The notes beneath the pieces were generated by a model. That model was not told the DNA's origin. It made no database searches and saw only the letters and a program-made list of their open reading frames with translations. Shown here piece after piece: positions 27,137 through 36,492 of a stretch of 64,000 nucleotides of DNA (position 1 is the first letter of the stretch; the number at the start of each line of letters is the position of its first letter). This stretch comes from Flavobacteriales bacterium (GTDB lineage: Bacteria; Bacteroidota; Bacteroidia; Flavobacteriales_D; Crocinitomicaceae). Where the stretch lies: positions 47,366 through 111,365 of the forward strand of contig CANJLG010000007.1 of assembly GCA_947475095.1 (NCBI GenBank), written 5' to 3'. The translations under genes and the position numbers were made by a program.

Positions 27137-28431
27137 TGATGAGTCAAAATTCTCAATTAATCGAAAATCCTGCGAAAATGATTAAGTTGAGACTAATCAT
27201 AATGATCTTTTTACAATATTTTGTTTGGGGAGCTTGGTTAATTACCATAGCAAATTACTGGTTTTCTACAAAAAAATGGGATGCAACAGAATTCGGTGCC
27301 ATTTTTACCACCATGGGAATTTCTTCTGTGTTTATGCCCAGTTTAATGGGTATTGTTGCTGATCGCTACATGAATGCAGAACGCTTATTTTCCTTACTTC
27401 ATATCTTAGGAGGTATTAGCTTAATGGCACTTCCATTTGTCAATGATTCGTTCACTTTTTTCTGGGTAATCTTACTTGCAATGCTTTTCTATATGCCAAC
27501 GATCGCCATTTCTAATTCAATTAGTTATAGCGTATTAACGAAGTATAAATTAGACATTGTAAAAACATTCCCGCCCATTCGAGTTTGGGGGACCATCGGA
27601 TTTATTGCAGCCATGTGGTTAACTAATTTAACGGGAAATAAGGCCTCTGTAAATCAATTTTACTTTGCTGGAATTGCCGCGGTAATCTTAGCTTTCTATT
27701 CATTGAGTTTACCCAAATGTCCGCCTACTCCAAACAAAAATAGTAATAGAAATTGGGTTCAAGTGCTTGGTTTAGACGCATTCAAATTACTAGCATCCTA
27801 CAAAATGCTCATCTTCTTTCTGTTCTCATTGCTACTGGGCGGCGCTCTTCAATTAACCAATATGTATGGCGATGTATTCCTTGATCACTTTAAGGAAATC
27901 CCTATCTATGCTGATTCATTTGCCGTAAAATATTCGACCATAATAATGTCTATTTCCCAAATTTCGGAAACACTTTTTATACTTGCCATTCCATTTTTCT
28001 TATATCGATTTGGAATAAAAAAGGTGATGCTAATAAGTATGATCGCTTGGGTTTTAAGATTTGGTTTATTAGCCTACGCAAATCCTGCTGATGGCCTTTG
28101 GATGATTATTATTTCTTGTATCGTTTATGGAATGGCATTCGACTTTTTTAATATTTCGGGATCTCTTTTTGTCGATTCAACCGTCGATCCAAGTACCCGA
28201 TCAAGTGCGCAAGGTTTATTTATGATGATGACCAACGGCTTTGGTGCTATTTTAGGAAGTCTTGCCAGTGGCTATTTAATCGATCACTATTTCCTCTTTT
28301 CAGATGGAAGTAAAGACTGGACAAATATTTGGCTCTGCTTTTCGCTATATGCATTATTCATAGCGGTGTTTTTTGCGCTCTTATTTCATCATAAGCATGA
28401 TCCAAAACAACTCGGAGAAATTAAACACTAA
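27136..28431 (+). CDS. Nucleoside:H+ symporter of the major facilitator superfamily
   Basis: The 431-residue protein has twelve hydrophobic segments and sequence typical of the NupG/Nuc_H_symport group: FLQYFVWGAWLITIANYW near residues 23-40, SLMGIVADRYMNAERL and FPPIRVWGTIGFI. It would import nucleosides with protons across the inner membrane. The final helix is followed by a short basic tail. It is coupled to the BFN gene by a one-base overlap. Confidence 0.87.
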   Translation: MMSQNSQLIENPAKMIKLRLIIMIFLQYFVWGAWLITIANYWFSTKKWDATEFGAIFTTMGISSVFMPSLMGIVADRYMNAERLFSLLHILGGISLMALPFVNDSFTFFWVILLAMLFYMPTIAISNSISYSVLTKYKLDIVKTFPPIRVWGTIGFIAAMWLTNLTGNKASVNQFYFAGIAAVILAFYSLSLPKCPPTPNKNSNRNWVQVLGLDAFKLLASYKMLIFFLFSLLLGGALQLTNMYGDVFLDHFKEIPIYADSFAVKYSTIIMSISQISETLFILAIPFFLYRFGIKKVMLISMIAWVLRFGLLAYANPADGLWMIIISCIVYGMAFDFFNISGSLFVDSTVDPSTRSSAQGLFMMMTNGFGAILGSLASGYLIDHYFLFSDGSKDWTNIWLCFSLYALFIAVFFALLFHHKHDPKQLGEIKH

Positions 28432-28519
28432 AAAAGTGGTTAAATTATCGAGATTTCCCAAAAACATCCATACTTACTATTCGTTTTTTCTTTGTCTCGA
28501 TTGGCAAAGTGAGGATTAA

Positions 28520-28537
28520 GATCCGCCTAGGCGGATC
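28520..28537. repeat. 18-bp perfect palindrome GATCCGCCTAGGCGGATC
   Basis: The sequence equals its own reverse complement. It is GC-rich in an AT-rich gap (28432-28609) and is followed by the repeat segment at 28540. CCGCCTAGGCGG-type cores are a form I associate with dispersed Bacteroidota intergenic repeats. A transcription-factor site or terminator is less likely, as there is no T-tract. Confidence 0.6.
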
Positions 28538-28539
28538 GA

Positions 28540-28572
28540 GTCAAAAATATTTTTTGGTAAGAAAACGATCAG
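28540..28572. repeat. Intergenic repeat segment, copy 2
   Basis: It matches 22173-22205 at 29 of 33 positions. Here it directly abuts the 18-bp palindrome and lies 37 bp upstream of the small secreted-protein gene. Confidence 0.6.
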
Positions 28573-28609
28573 GCAACTATTATGTATTAATTTTATTAAA
28601 AAAAACACC

Positions 28610-28966
28610 ATGAAAAACCTACTCTCTTTTGCACTGATAATGATGACCTCATTTAGTTTCTATGCCCAAAAATCAACTTCTTTTGACGGAAAGCTAGACG
28701 GACTTGAAATAAAAGCAAGTATTAATTTATTGAGTGGAGAAAGTTCGGGCAGCTTCTTTTTCATTACTCAGCCAAAAGAAATTTACGAGCTAAATATGCT
28801 TAACAAAGCAGATAGTCAGATAGAACTAAGGATCATACTAAATGGTAATAAATACGCAAGTGGTATGCTAAATCAAACTAAAATTGATGGGCTCACTCAA
28901 TTAAAAGGCGAGATCACCAAAGCAGATGGAGCGCATGCGGCAATCACATTAGTTGAATCTAACTAG
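28610..28966 (+). CDS. Small secreted protein of unknown function
   Basis: The 118-residue protein has a clear signal peptide (MKNLLSFALIMMTSFSFYAQ). The mature part is about 98 residues of alternating beta-like segments with no cysteine and no motif I know. The ATG is the only good start. It is preceded by an intergenic repeat and ends 3 bp from the convergent carbonic anhydrase gene, so it is probably monocistronic. Confidence 0.65.
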   Translation: MKNLLSFALIMMTSFSFYAQKSTSFDGKLDGLEIKASINLLSGESSGSFFFITQPKEIYELNMLNKADSQIELRIILNGNKYASGMLNQTKIDGLTQLKGEITKADGAHAAITLVESN

Positions 28967-28969
28967 TCA

Positions 28970-29614
28970 TTAAATAATATCTAGCTTATACACCTGGCCT
29001 AATGATTCATTGTTTCTAATTGTTACCTCTAAATCATTAATTAGACCATCAGCAATATCGTATACCCATCCGTGAATATGTAACTCTTTCTTTTTTTTCC
29101 AGGTTCCTTGTACGATTGAGGTTTTTGCCAAATCAAATACTTGTTCAACAACATTTAATTCAACAAAACGATTGAAACGATCCTTTTCTCCATCAATAGA
29201 ATTTAATTCAGTTGCATGATGTCTGTAGACATCCTTAATGTGGCGGATCCAATTATCAATTAATCCAATCTGCTTATTGCCCATTGCAGCTTGAACACCG
29301 CCACATCCATAATGGCCACAAACGATGATATGCTTCACGTTTAAAACATTTACTGCATAATCTAATACAGATAACATACTAATGTCTGTATGAATAACCA
29401 TATTAGCAATATTACGGTGCACAAAGACCTCCCCAGGTTGTGCACCAATAATTTCATTCGCGGGAACTCGGCTATCCGAACAACCAATCCAAAGCAAAGG
29501 CGGTTGCTGACCATTCGCTAATCGGTTGAAAAAATCAGGATCTTTCTCTAAATTCTTAGACACCCAAACCTTGTTATTGTCAAGCAACGATTTATAAAAA
29601 TTTTCCATGTTCAT
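28970..29614 (-). CDS. Beta-class carbonic anhydrase
   Basis: The enzyme interconverts CO2 and bicarbonate. The 214-residue protein has the zinc ligands in GCSDSRV (Cys45, with Asp47 and Arg49 of the Asp/Arg dyad) and in GHYGCGGVQ (His and Cys near 101-104). PGEVFVHRNIANMV is also conserved. It has no signal peptide, so it is cytoplasmic. The SulP transporter lies 22 bp upstream in the same direction, so the two probably form a bicarbonate uptake and interconversion unit. Confidence 0.95.
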   Translation of the reverse strand: MNMENFYKSLLDNNKVWVSKNLEKDPDFFNRLANGQQPPLLWIGCSDSRVPANEIIGAQPGEVFVHRNIANMVIHTDISMLSVLDYAVNVLNVKHIIVCGHYGCGGVQAAMGNKQIGLIDNWIRHIKDVYRHHATELNSIDGEKDRFNRFVELNVVEQVFDLAKTSIVQGTWKKKKELHIHGWVYDIADGLINDLEVTIRNNESLGQVYKLDII

Positions 29615-29636
29615 TCGATTAAATTAATACTTTTTA

Positions 29637-31184
29637 TTATACTTTGATATTTATTAATTCTACACTAATATTTTTTTGTGGCGCTTTATGCAACATAAAC
29701 TCTCTCATGAGTTCAAGTACATCAAAATCAATGTGTTTACAAGCTGTACCATCAATTTTTAATGCATAATTAGACGGAATGTCATTTAATTCCGCTTTAA
29801 TGCTTGCTTTATTCAAGAAGGAAACATCTTCAGAAAGATATATTACAATTATACCATCATTTATTTCTTTTCGATAATCATTTTTTAAGTTTTTTCTTAA
29901 TAAGAAGAACATTGAAACAACAATACCAATCGCGATTCCAATTAACAAATCAGTAAATAACACACCTAAAATGGTGGAAAAAAAAGGAATAAATTGATCC
30001 AAACCATTTTTATATTGCTCCCTAAATAAATTGATTTTGGTGAGTTTATATCCAACAAAAACCAATAAAGCCGCTAAGACTGAAAGCGGAATTAGATTTA
30101 GCCATTTAGCGACAAATAATACGGCTAAGAGAAGCCAAAAACCATGTAATATGGTGGACAATTTAGACTTTGCACCACCACCTATATTAGCTGAACTTCT
30201 CACAATCACTTGAGTTATTGGCAGTCCCCCGATTAACCCAGATAGAATGTTGCCAATTCCTTGCGCTTTTAGCTCTCTATTTGTTGGCGTAATCATTCTT
30301 TCATTATCCAACTTATCAGTTGCTTCTGCGCATAACAAAGTTTCTAAACTGCCCACAATAGCAAGTGTAAAAGCAATAATATAGCAATTGACATTCCTTA
30401 AAAAAGAAAGGTCAGGATGTACAAAATGATTAAAAAGATCAGAAGGTGTATTTAATATAGGCAATTTAACCAAATGGGATGCTTGAATAGCAATAGAAGG
30501 AGAGAAGGTTAGAAATAATTGATTAATAAAAATTGCAAAAACAACGACCAATAATGACCCAGGAATGAGTGAGAAAAAACGAATTTTTTTAACATATGAT
30601 AAATCAAGCACAATAAATAATGCTAATGAGATCAAACCTATTATTAAGGCTCCGATATTTGAATTTTGGATCGCGTAAAATAATTCAGTTAATGTATTAT
30701 GGCCATCTTTTTGTATAAATGCCTCATCTCCAATGAAATCAGCATCAAATCCGATTAAATGTGGCATTTGTTTTAAAATTAAAATAATCCCAATTGATGC
30801 TAACATTCCTTTTATTACCGCTGAGGGGAAATAATTAGCAATTAAGCCAAAGCGCAGAAAGCCCGCTATTAATTGAATAATGCCCGCTAAAACAACCGCT
30901 AATAAAAACCCTTGATAACTTCCCAATACAGTGATTCCCCCAATAACGATGGTAATTAAACCTGCTGCAGGTCCTGAAACACCTTTGCTAGATCCACTTA
31001 AGGCACCTACGATAATTCCCCCTATAATCCCTGCCAAAATCCCAGAAAATGGACTAGGTAGCCCAGGAATTCCTAAAACGGAGGTTGAGGCTAAACCAAG
31101 GCCTATACACAATGGTAAGGCTACAAAAAAAACTACGATACTCGCTGGCAAATCTTTTTGCCATGCTTTAAAAAAATGATTCAT
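29637..31184 (-). CDS. SulP-family anion transporter, probably bicarbonate
   Basis: The 515-residue protein has an N-terminal SulP membrane domain (about 12 segments to residue 430; ALPLCIGLGLASTSV and AGIIGGIIVGALSGS are typical). A STAS-like cytoplasmic domain follows at about 440-515 (YLSEDVSFLNKASIKAEL). SulP proteins carry sulfate or bicarbonate. Pairing with a carbonic anhydrase gene 22 bp downstream favours bicarbonate, as in BicA-type systems, but sulfate cannot be excluded. Confidence 0.9.
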   Translation of the reverse strand: MNHFFKAWQKDLPASIVVFFVALPLCIGLGLASTSVLGIPGLPSPFSGILAGIIGGIIVGALSGSSKGVSGPAAGLITIVIGGITVLGSYQGFLLAVVLAGIIQLIAGFLRFGLIANYFPSAVIKGMLASIGIILILKQMPHLIGFDADFIGDEAFIQKDGHNTLTELFYAIQNSNIGALIIGLISLALFIVLDLSYVKKIRFFSLIPGSLLVVVFAIFINQLFLTFSPSIAIQASHLVKLPILNTPSDLFNHFVHPDLSFLRNVNCYIIAFTLAIVGSLETLLCAEATDKLDNERMITPTNRELKAQGIGNILSGLIGGLPITQVIVRSSANIGGGAKSKLSTILHGFWLLLAVLFVAKWLNLIPLSVLAALLVFVGYKLTKINLFREQYKNGLDQFIPFFSTILGVLFTDLLIGIAIGIVVSMFFLLRKNLKNDYRKEINDGIIVIYLSEDVSFLNKASIKAELNDIPSNYALKIDGTACKHIDFDVLELMREFMLHKAPQKNISVELINIKV

Positions 31185-31219
31185 TGATATAAAATTTAAA
31201 TAACTACTAGGTAATTGAT

Positions 31220-31546
31220 CTAAATTTTATTTTCTGGGGGGGAATAAGGTATTTCTAAATATACCGGTTTTGGTATTTGATCATTGTGACTCAAATAAAT
31301 TGTTTGTTGATAAACGTCACTAACAAAATGATTCGAACTTAAATTTTTGTTGCCAATTAGATAAAATTCTGCATCAACTTCTACCTCACTGTCTTCTGTC
31401 GAAAAATCTACGATCCCCTCTTCAGTTGAAACTTCACCTAACTTAATATTGGCTGATTTACATTCGAATTGATAACAAACCGAAATTAATTGCAATAAAA
31501 ACAAGCTTAAAAAAAATAATTTAATTGTTGCATTGCATTTTATCAT
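31220..31546 (-). CDS. Small exported hypothetical protein
   Basis: The 108-residue protein has a basic start and hydrophobic segment (about 9-24), then an acidic mature part (residues about 35-65 rich in Glu and Asp) ending in YLEIPYSPPENKI. The hydrophobic segment could be a signal peptide or an anchor. No family is recognised. It sits 35 bp upstream of the SulP gene in the same direction, so it may be the first gene of that unit. Confidence 0.55.
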   Translation of the reverse strand: MIKCNATIKLFFLSLFLLQLISVCYQFECKSANIKLGEVSTEEGIVDFSTEDSEVEVDAEFYLIGNKNLSSNHFVSDVYQQTIYLSHNDQIPKPVYLEIPYSPPENKI

Positions 31547-31550
31547 GCCA

Positions 31551-31580
31551 CAAAAGTAAGATTGAAAAGTTAATTAACAA
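31551..31580 (-). promoter_or_regulatory. Promoter (TTG-N19-TACTTTTG) for the small exported protein
   Basis: On the reverse strand TTG (31578-31580) and TACTTTTG (31551-31558) are 19 nt apart, a full match to the Bacteroidota promoter form. The -7 element ends 4 nt before the ATG at 31546, which predicts a leaderless mRNA. Confidence 0.55.
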
Positions 31581-31589
31581 GTTAATTAA

Positions 31590-32777
31590 TCAAATAACAT
31601 TTAATTTTTTTCCGACTTTAACAAAAGCAGCAATCGCTTTATCCAAATCTTCTTTAGAGTGAGCAGCAGAAACTTGCGTCCGAATTCGGGCCTGTCCCTT
31701 TGCAACAACTGGATAAAAGAAACCAATAGCATAAACCCCTTCGTTGAGTAGTTCATTTGCGAAAGTTTGAGATAGCGCTGCATCGTAGAGCATAATAGGA
31801 ACTATTGGGGAATCACCTGGTTTGATGTCGAAACCTGCGGCTACTATTTTATCTTTAAAATAAAGGGTATTTTGTTCCAATTTATCTCTTAAAGAGGTGT
31901 TTTTTGATAAAATCTCAAATACTTTCAGAGATGCGCCAACTATTGCCGGTGCTAGTGAATTGGAGAATAAATATGGGCGAGAGCGTTGACGAAGCATTTC
32001 AATTATTTCTTTCTTTCCAGTAGTATAGCCTCCCATTGCCCCACCAAGCGCTTTGCCTAGTGTTCCTGTTATTATATCCACTCGATCCATAACGCCACAA
32101 TGCTCAGGCACACCCCTTCCGGTTTTGCCAATAAATCCTGCAGAATGACATTCATCTGTCATTACGAGTGCATCATATTTATCCGCTAAGGCACAAATTT
32201 GATCCATTAAAGCAATATCGCCATCCATCGAGAATACGCCATCAGTTACAATAATACGATGCCTTTGCGCTTGAGCTTTTTGAAGTTGAAGCTCTAAATC
32301 TGCCATATCGGAATGATTATAGCGATAGCGCTGCGCCTTGCATAACCTAACCCCATCAATAATAGAAGCGTGGTTTAATGCGTCAGAGATGATGGCGTCT
32401 TCCTCGTTAAACAAGGGCTCAAATAAACCTCCATTGGCATCAAAAGCTGCAGCATAAAGAATAGTATCCTCAGTCCCATAGAATTCAGCAATTTTCCGCT
32501 CTAATTCCTTATGGATATCTTGAGTTCCGCAAATAAACCGCACAGAAGACATACCAAAGCCATGCGAATCTAAGGCGTCTTTAGAGGCTTGAATCACTTC
32601 AGGATGTGAGGATAAACCCAAATAGTTATTCGCACACATAATCACCACCTCTTCACCTGTAGAAACAGAAACTTGCGGTCCTTGCGGTGTGGTAATGATG
32701 CGCTCTCTTTTCAAAAGACCATTCGCCTCTATTTGAGCGAGTTCCTCCGATAAATAATGCTTTAATTTTCCGTACAT
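31590..32777 (-). CDS. kbl: Glycine C-acetyltransferase (2-amino-3-ketobutyrate CoA ligase)
   Basis: Kbl cleaves 2-amino-3-ketobutyrate with CoA into glycine and acetyl-CoA in threonine breakdown. The 395-residue PLP enzyme of the alpha-oxoamine synthase family has [35 protein letters not shown] and the PLP lysine in [14 protein letters not shown]. Typical length and motifs favour Kbl over BioF or serine palmitoyltransferase. It lies 2 nt after the stop of a small membrane-protein gene. Threonine dehydrogenase is not in the window. Confidence 0.92.
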   Translation of the reverse strand: MYGKLKHYLSEELAQIEANGLLKRERIITTPQGPQVSVSTGEEVVIMCANNYLGLSSHPEVIQASKDALDSHGFGMSSVRFICGTQDIHKELERKIAEFYGTEDTILYAAAFDANGGLFEPLFNEEDAIISDALNHASIIDGVRLCKAQRYRYNHSDMADLELQLQKAQAQRHRIIVTDGVFSMDGDIALMDQICALADKYDALVMTDECHSAGFIGKTGRGVPEHCGVMDRVDIITGTLGKALGGAMGGYTTGKKEIIEMLRQRSRPYLFSNSLAPAIVGASLKVFEILSKNTSLRDKLEQNTLYFKDKIVAAGFDIKPGDSPIVPIMLYDAALSQTFANELLNEGVYAIGFFYPVVAKGQARIRTQVSAAHSKEDLDKAIAAFVKVGKKLNVI

Positions 32778-32779
32778 AG

Positions 32780-33337
32780 TTACTTTTTTATAAATTGTCG
32801 ACTTCGCTTAATCAATACATTGAGTAATATTGCTGCATCCTTTTGATTAATTTTTTTTCCGAAACGAACTTGTTTAGTTAAATAATCAAAATAAATACGT
32901 TCACCACCATTAATCCAAGGAGATGATTCCCAAACACTTTGTATTGAATTTGGTTCGGGAAAAATGATGCTAATTTGCTTTATATTGTCATGATAATAAA
33001 TCGTTGATTTTCCATAATTAGCAATTGATTTTTTAATGTGGATACCCACTTCATCCATTTTTATTTTTTCTTTACCATACTGCAACCACAAAAATGCTTT
33101 AGTGACCCTAGAGGCATAGTATAACCAAAAGACTAAGGATACTATTACAATTATTTGCTCTTGTTGTGATAAAGTCAAGGTATAAAACGCCCAGATCAAG
33201 GTGAATCCAACTACATACCACATGGCCAACCAGGCTCCCATCATCATATTTACCCAAAAGTTTTTTTCTGGTTCAATAACAACGGTCGTTTTCGTGGGGT
33301 GATCAACAAAACTAATTCGAGAACCGATCCATTTCAT
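32780..33337 (-). CDS. Two-helix membrane protein of unknown function
   Basis: The start is placed at 33337 ([10 protein letters not shown]), giving 185 residues; the longer frame from 33355 would run through the promoter. Two hydrophobic helices (about 32-54 and 59-79) are followed by a basic, aromatic cytoplasmic-looking domain, which could resemble a PH-like or YcxB-like fold. This is inferred from layout only. It is upstream of kbl by 2 nt and probably co-transcribed with it. Confidence 0.65.
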   Translation of the reverse strand: MKWIGSRISFVDHPTKTTVVIEPEKNFWVNMMMGAWLAMWYVVGFTLIWAFYTLTLSQQEQIIVIVSLVFWLYYASRVTKAFLWLQYGKEKIKMDEVGIHIKKSIANYGKSTIYYHDNIKQISIIFPEPNSIQSVWESSPWINGGERIYFDYLTKQVRFGKKINQKDAAILLNVLIKRSRQFIKK

Positions 33338-33341
33338 GGTA

Positions 33342-33349
33342 CAAAAATA
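33342..33349 (-). promoter_or_regulatory. Promoter -7 element TATTTTTG inside a terminator T-tract
   Basis: On the reverse strand TATTTTTG ends 4 nt before the ATG at 33337. It lies in the T-rich tail just after the gldN terminator hairpin, so termination of one operon and initiation of the next would be a few bases apart. Confidence 0.45.
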
Positions 33350-33380
33350 AAACAAAAAACCCCGGCGAATGCCAGGGTTT
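33345..33380 (-). terminator. Intrinsic terminator after gldN
   Basis: On the reverse strand a 10-bp stem AAACCCTGGC/GCCGGGGTTT (one T-G wobble, 4-nt loop ATTC; bases 33357-33380) is followed by a T-rich tail. It begins 19 bp after the gldN stop, so it closes the sprF-like-gldKLMN operon. This is the clearest terminator in the window. Confidence 0.82.
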
Positions 33381-33399
33381 ATATAAACTTTTTAATTGC

Positions 33400-34686
33400 T
33401 TAGAAATTCCAAACATCATGTTCCCATTTCCGAATATCTTCTTTGATTTTTTCAGCTTCATACAAAGCGTCTACCCCGTAACGATAATCGTTTAAGTCAC
33501 GATCAAACTTATCGGAAGATTTGTAGATCATACCCGAAAAGCGACGCTTCCAGAATAAATCATCAAAGGACATCCATTGGGCATCTGATTTCTCATTGTA
33601 AACAAAGTAATTTACAATTACATTTCTTAGTTCAGGAAAATACAACCAAAACATTTCTCTTTCAATTGTTGGACCATCGTATTTATCAAATGCACCTTGA
33701 TCGGTAGAAACTAAAGCGCCTTTTTGATTTACAGCCACAAAATCTCTGAACCGGTTAAGACCATCAACAGCTACTTCCCAATCATCCAAAGCGTCATCTT
33801 CCTCGATTGGTTTGTATCTTGCAACAGGAGCAATCGCAATTATTCGCTTATCTAAAACAGACCGTTCTTTATCAAAAAACCAATCCTCTTTAATATTATA
33901 AGCGCTAATACTTTGGGAAGAAATAAAACTCACAACATCAGCTTTGGCAAGATAACTAGAACCTAATTCCAAAGCACTTTCGAATGAAAGCTTAAGCTCA
34001 TCTTTAGGCTCCCTTGTTATAACCTCCATATTTGGATCCTTTGCATAGTTATTAAACCATTGATCAAAAGATAAAGTGGTATCTGTAATTTGGTAATAGT
34101 CAGTAAAGCCATTACCATCTTCATATGTCCATTTTGGTCCTGTACCACCGTAACTAATCATTCTGCTAATTTTTTTCCTATACTTCATGTCTTCGAAAAA
34201 AGGATCATTTGACATTGAAGAATAAATAGGGTATTTAAGTTGAAAACCATCTTCTATGGTAGGAAAGTCAGGGTTCGCTACTTCAAAAACGTGAAGATCC
34301 CCTAGCATGATATGTCGCAAGATTATCGTCCAAAGTGAATATCTTTCTTGGTGTTTAACCCAATCTTTCTTATCGATATCTGATCTTTTGATTGGAGGAG
34401 CCCAATCTTCAAGGAAATAATCATAAGGATAAAAAAGAGGATGGTTAATCTTCTCTCGTGCATCGATTCGAGAAAAGACACGTTTTGACCATACATAGTC
34501 TGAAAAACGAACATGTTCATATTCTGCCTTTGAACGCAAAGGGACTTCCTCTTTGAGTACCACACCGTCTAATACGCCCTGCGAAGAGATATTAATTGGG
34601 CCTTTGAAAGGATCATTATTTGAACCTTGAGCCCAGGAGGTTACTATTGAACCTATTAAGCATATAATCAAAAATACATTTTTCAT
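33400..34686 (-). CDS. gldN: Gliding motility/T9SS protein GldN
   Basis: GldN is a periplasmic partner of the GldK ring of the type IX secretion system. The 428-residue protein has a signal peptide (1-19, ending WAQ). The middle contains SDYVWSKRVFSRIDAREKINHP and DDLFWKRRFSGMIYKSSDKFD, which resemble GldN/PorN repeats. It is longer than the roughly 300-360 residues I recall for Flavobacterium and Porphyromonas; extra sequence lies in the middle (about 190-300). It is the last gene of the gldKLMN order and is followed by a terminator. Confidence 0.88.
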   Translation of the reverse strand: MKNVFLIICLIGSIVTSWAQGSNNDPFKGPINISSQGVLDGVVLKEEVPLRSKAEYEHVRFSDYVWSKRVFSRIDAREKINHPLFYPYDYFLEDWAPPIKRSDIDKKDWVKHQERYSLWTIILRHIMLGDLHVFEVANPDFPTIEDGFQLKYPIYSSMSNDPFFEDMKYRKKISRMISYGGTGPKWTYEDGNGFTDYYQITDTTLSFDQWFNNYAKDPNMEVITREPKDELKLSFESALELGSSYLAKADVVSFISSQSISAYNIKEDWFFDKERSVLDKRIIAIAPVARYKPIEEDDALDDWEVAVDGLNRFRDFVAVNQKGALVSTDQGAFDKYDGPTIEREMFWLYFPELRNVIVNYFVYNEKSDAQWMSFDDLFWKRRFSGMIYKSSDKFDRDLNDYRYGVDALYEAEKIKEDIRKWEHDVWNF

Positions 34687-34721
34687 AACTTAAGCTTTAA
34701 ATAATTCAATCGTTAAAATAA

Positions 34722-36446
34722 TTAATTAACCTTCAAGGAACCGTCGACGTTATAAACTTCTCCAGTTAAATTATTTTTAACTTGAACGATTACACCAACA
34801 GACTTCCCTGATTTCATTGATTTAACAGCTGCAGCAGGGGCAAAGTCACCTCTGAAAGGGAAACCATCACCTACTAGAACTTCACCTCCCAGTACTGTAA
34901 ATCCAATATTAATAGGACTTCCTAGTAATTCTACTAAAATTTTAGCACCAGATGACTTAGAAATTGATTTAGACTTAACGGATGGTCTTGGCATTAATTT
35001 TACATCATAGGTATTACTAGCTAATTTAACAGATTGACCATCTTTCGTTGTTCCCATTAAAGTTAAAGTAGTGCTGCCTAATGCACTTGGATTGATAATA
35101 AATTGAGGTCTACCCCCAACCATTGTAGCAGACTTTCCATTCAAAGTATAAGAAACAACACCAGATCCAACACCAATGATTTTATTGTTATATCCTTTAT
35201 ATAGGATATTAAATTCTGGCATCTCCATTGCACCTGCTTGTTCAACTACTTTAACCTTCCAAGACCACGGCATTGGCTTTTCAGTGCCCGTTTTATCCTT
35301 GATAGAAACGGTACCATTGAAGTTCATTTCTCCCCCTTGAGGAGCTTTTGCCGTTATTGTTCCAATTCCTTCTGCCACAACAACTGAACCAGAATTCGAA
35401 CTAACTGTAGGATTATTGTCAGAATCATATGCTGCCATAGTCACTTTCAATTCAATGGTTTCTCCCGCCGAAGCAACACCTGGTCCACTTACTAATTCTT
35501 TAATTTTATTAAATGAATATTGACCTGTTGTCACCTTACTTTTAAGTAAATTAATTGCTTTTACACGAGCAACTAAAATCTCATTTTGCAACGATGATAA
35601 TGATGCTACAGCTGCAACTAAAGGAGAGTGATCAAAAGTCTTAGAAATCCAATGGACATTTACTTGTTCGTGGTGATCATTAAGTTCTTGTTTGGTTAAT
35701 TCTTCATAAATACTAGTTAAAGCAATCTCGTCTTCTTTATTCATATTATTGCCAGCAGCAAATAACATTGACTTTATGCCTTTAGACAACTCAGCATTAT
35801 TTTTAAAGTTGTTAATATCTTTCACTTTAACTAAATATTGTTTCCCACCGTCTGAATAAGAACCAGCTGCACCAGTAATAAAATTTCGAAAATTGTTATA
35901 CCTTTTCCATAGCTTTAGACCTATTTTGTCTTTTTCTAAATTTTTAATGTCAGCACCAATAATTTCATGCATTGGAACATCAAATTGATCTTTTGCCTGA
36001 ACAGCATCAAGATTCATTCTGGTAGGCAGTAAAGGATCATTTGGATTATAGCTTTTCCAAATAATGGTTTTTTTGTCCTTATCTTTAACGGCCTTTATAT
36101 TTTCACCAGATTTTTCTAAAATATGAAGTTTAATACTATCAATAAATTTTATCATTGAACCTGCTTCTTTATCAATTTTAGAAATGATTTCTAAAAGACC
36201 TTTAATTTTAAGTTTTTTGGCTTTACCTGATTCATCATCTAATACACCTGCCATTTCAGTTGATAGATCTCTTTTTGAAATATTCCCTCTATCTACTTGA
36301 ATTATATTACCCCTCTGAATATTTTCTTCAATTGCAACAAATGCATCTAGAACAGATTTAGATACATTCAACGCAAGAAGCGCTGTAAGTACTAAATACA
36401 TCATTCCAATCATTTTTTGTCTTGGGGTTTCTTTACCACCAGCCAT
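34722..36446 (-). CDS. gldM: T9SS motor protein GldM
   Basis: GldM forms the motor shaft of the T9SS and gliding machine: one inner-membrane helix near the N-terminus (about 12-34, KMIGMMYLVLTALLALNVSKS) and a long periplasmic part of four beta-rich domains reaching GldKN. The N-terminus MAGGKETPRQKM and the ALNVSKSVLDAF that follows are family-typical. At 574 residues it is a little longer than the ~510-520 of well-studied homologues. It lies between gldL (46-bp gap) and gldN (35-bp gap). Confidence 0.95.
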   Translation of the reverse strand: MAGGKETPRQKMIGMMYLVLTALLALNVSKSVLDAFVAIEENIQRGNIIQVDRGNISKRDLSTEMAGVLDDESGKAKKLKIKGLLEIISKIDKEAGSMIKFIDSIKLHILEKSGENIKAVKDKDKKTIIWKSYNPNDPLLPTRMNLDAVQAKDQFDVPMHEIIGADIKNLEKDKIGLKLWKRYNNFRNFITGAAGSYSDGGKQYLVKVKDINNFKNNAELSKGIKSMLFAAGNNMNKEDEIALTSIYEELTKQELNDHHEQVNVHWISKTFDHSPLVAAVASLSSLQNEILVARVKAINLLKSKVTTGQYSFNKIKELVSGPGVASAGETIELKVTMAAYDSDNNPTVSSNSGSVVVAEGIGTITAKAPQGGEMNFNGTVSIKDKTGTEKPMPWSWKVKVVEQAGAMEMPEFNILYKGYNNKIIGVGSGVVSYTLNGKSATMVGGRPQFIINPSALGSTTLTLMGTTKDGQSVKLASNTYDVKLMPRPSVKSKSISKSSGAKILVELLGSPINIGFTVLGGEVLVGDGFPFRGDFAPAAAVKSMKSGKSVGVIVQVKNNLTGEVYNVDGSLKVN

Positions 36447-36492
36447 AATCTATGTTTTTTAGGTTAATTATTAAGTTTGGTTGTTGGTTAAA

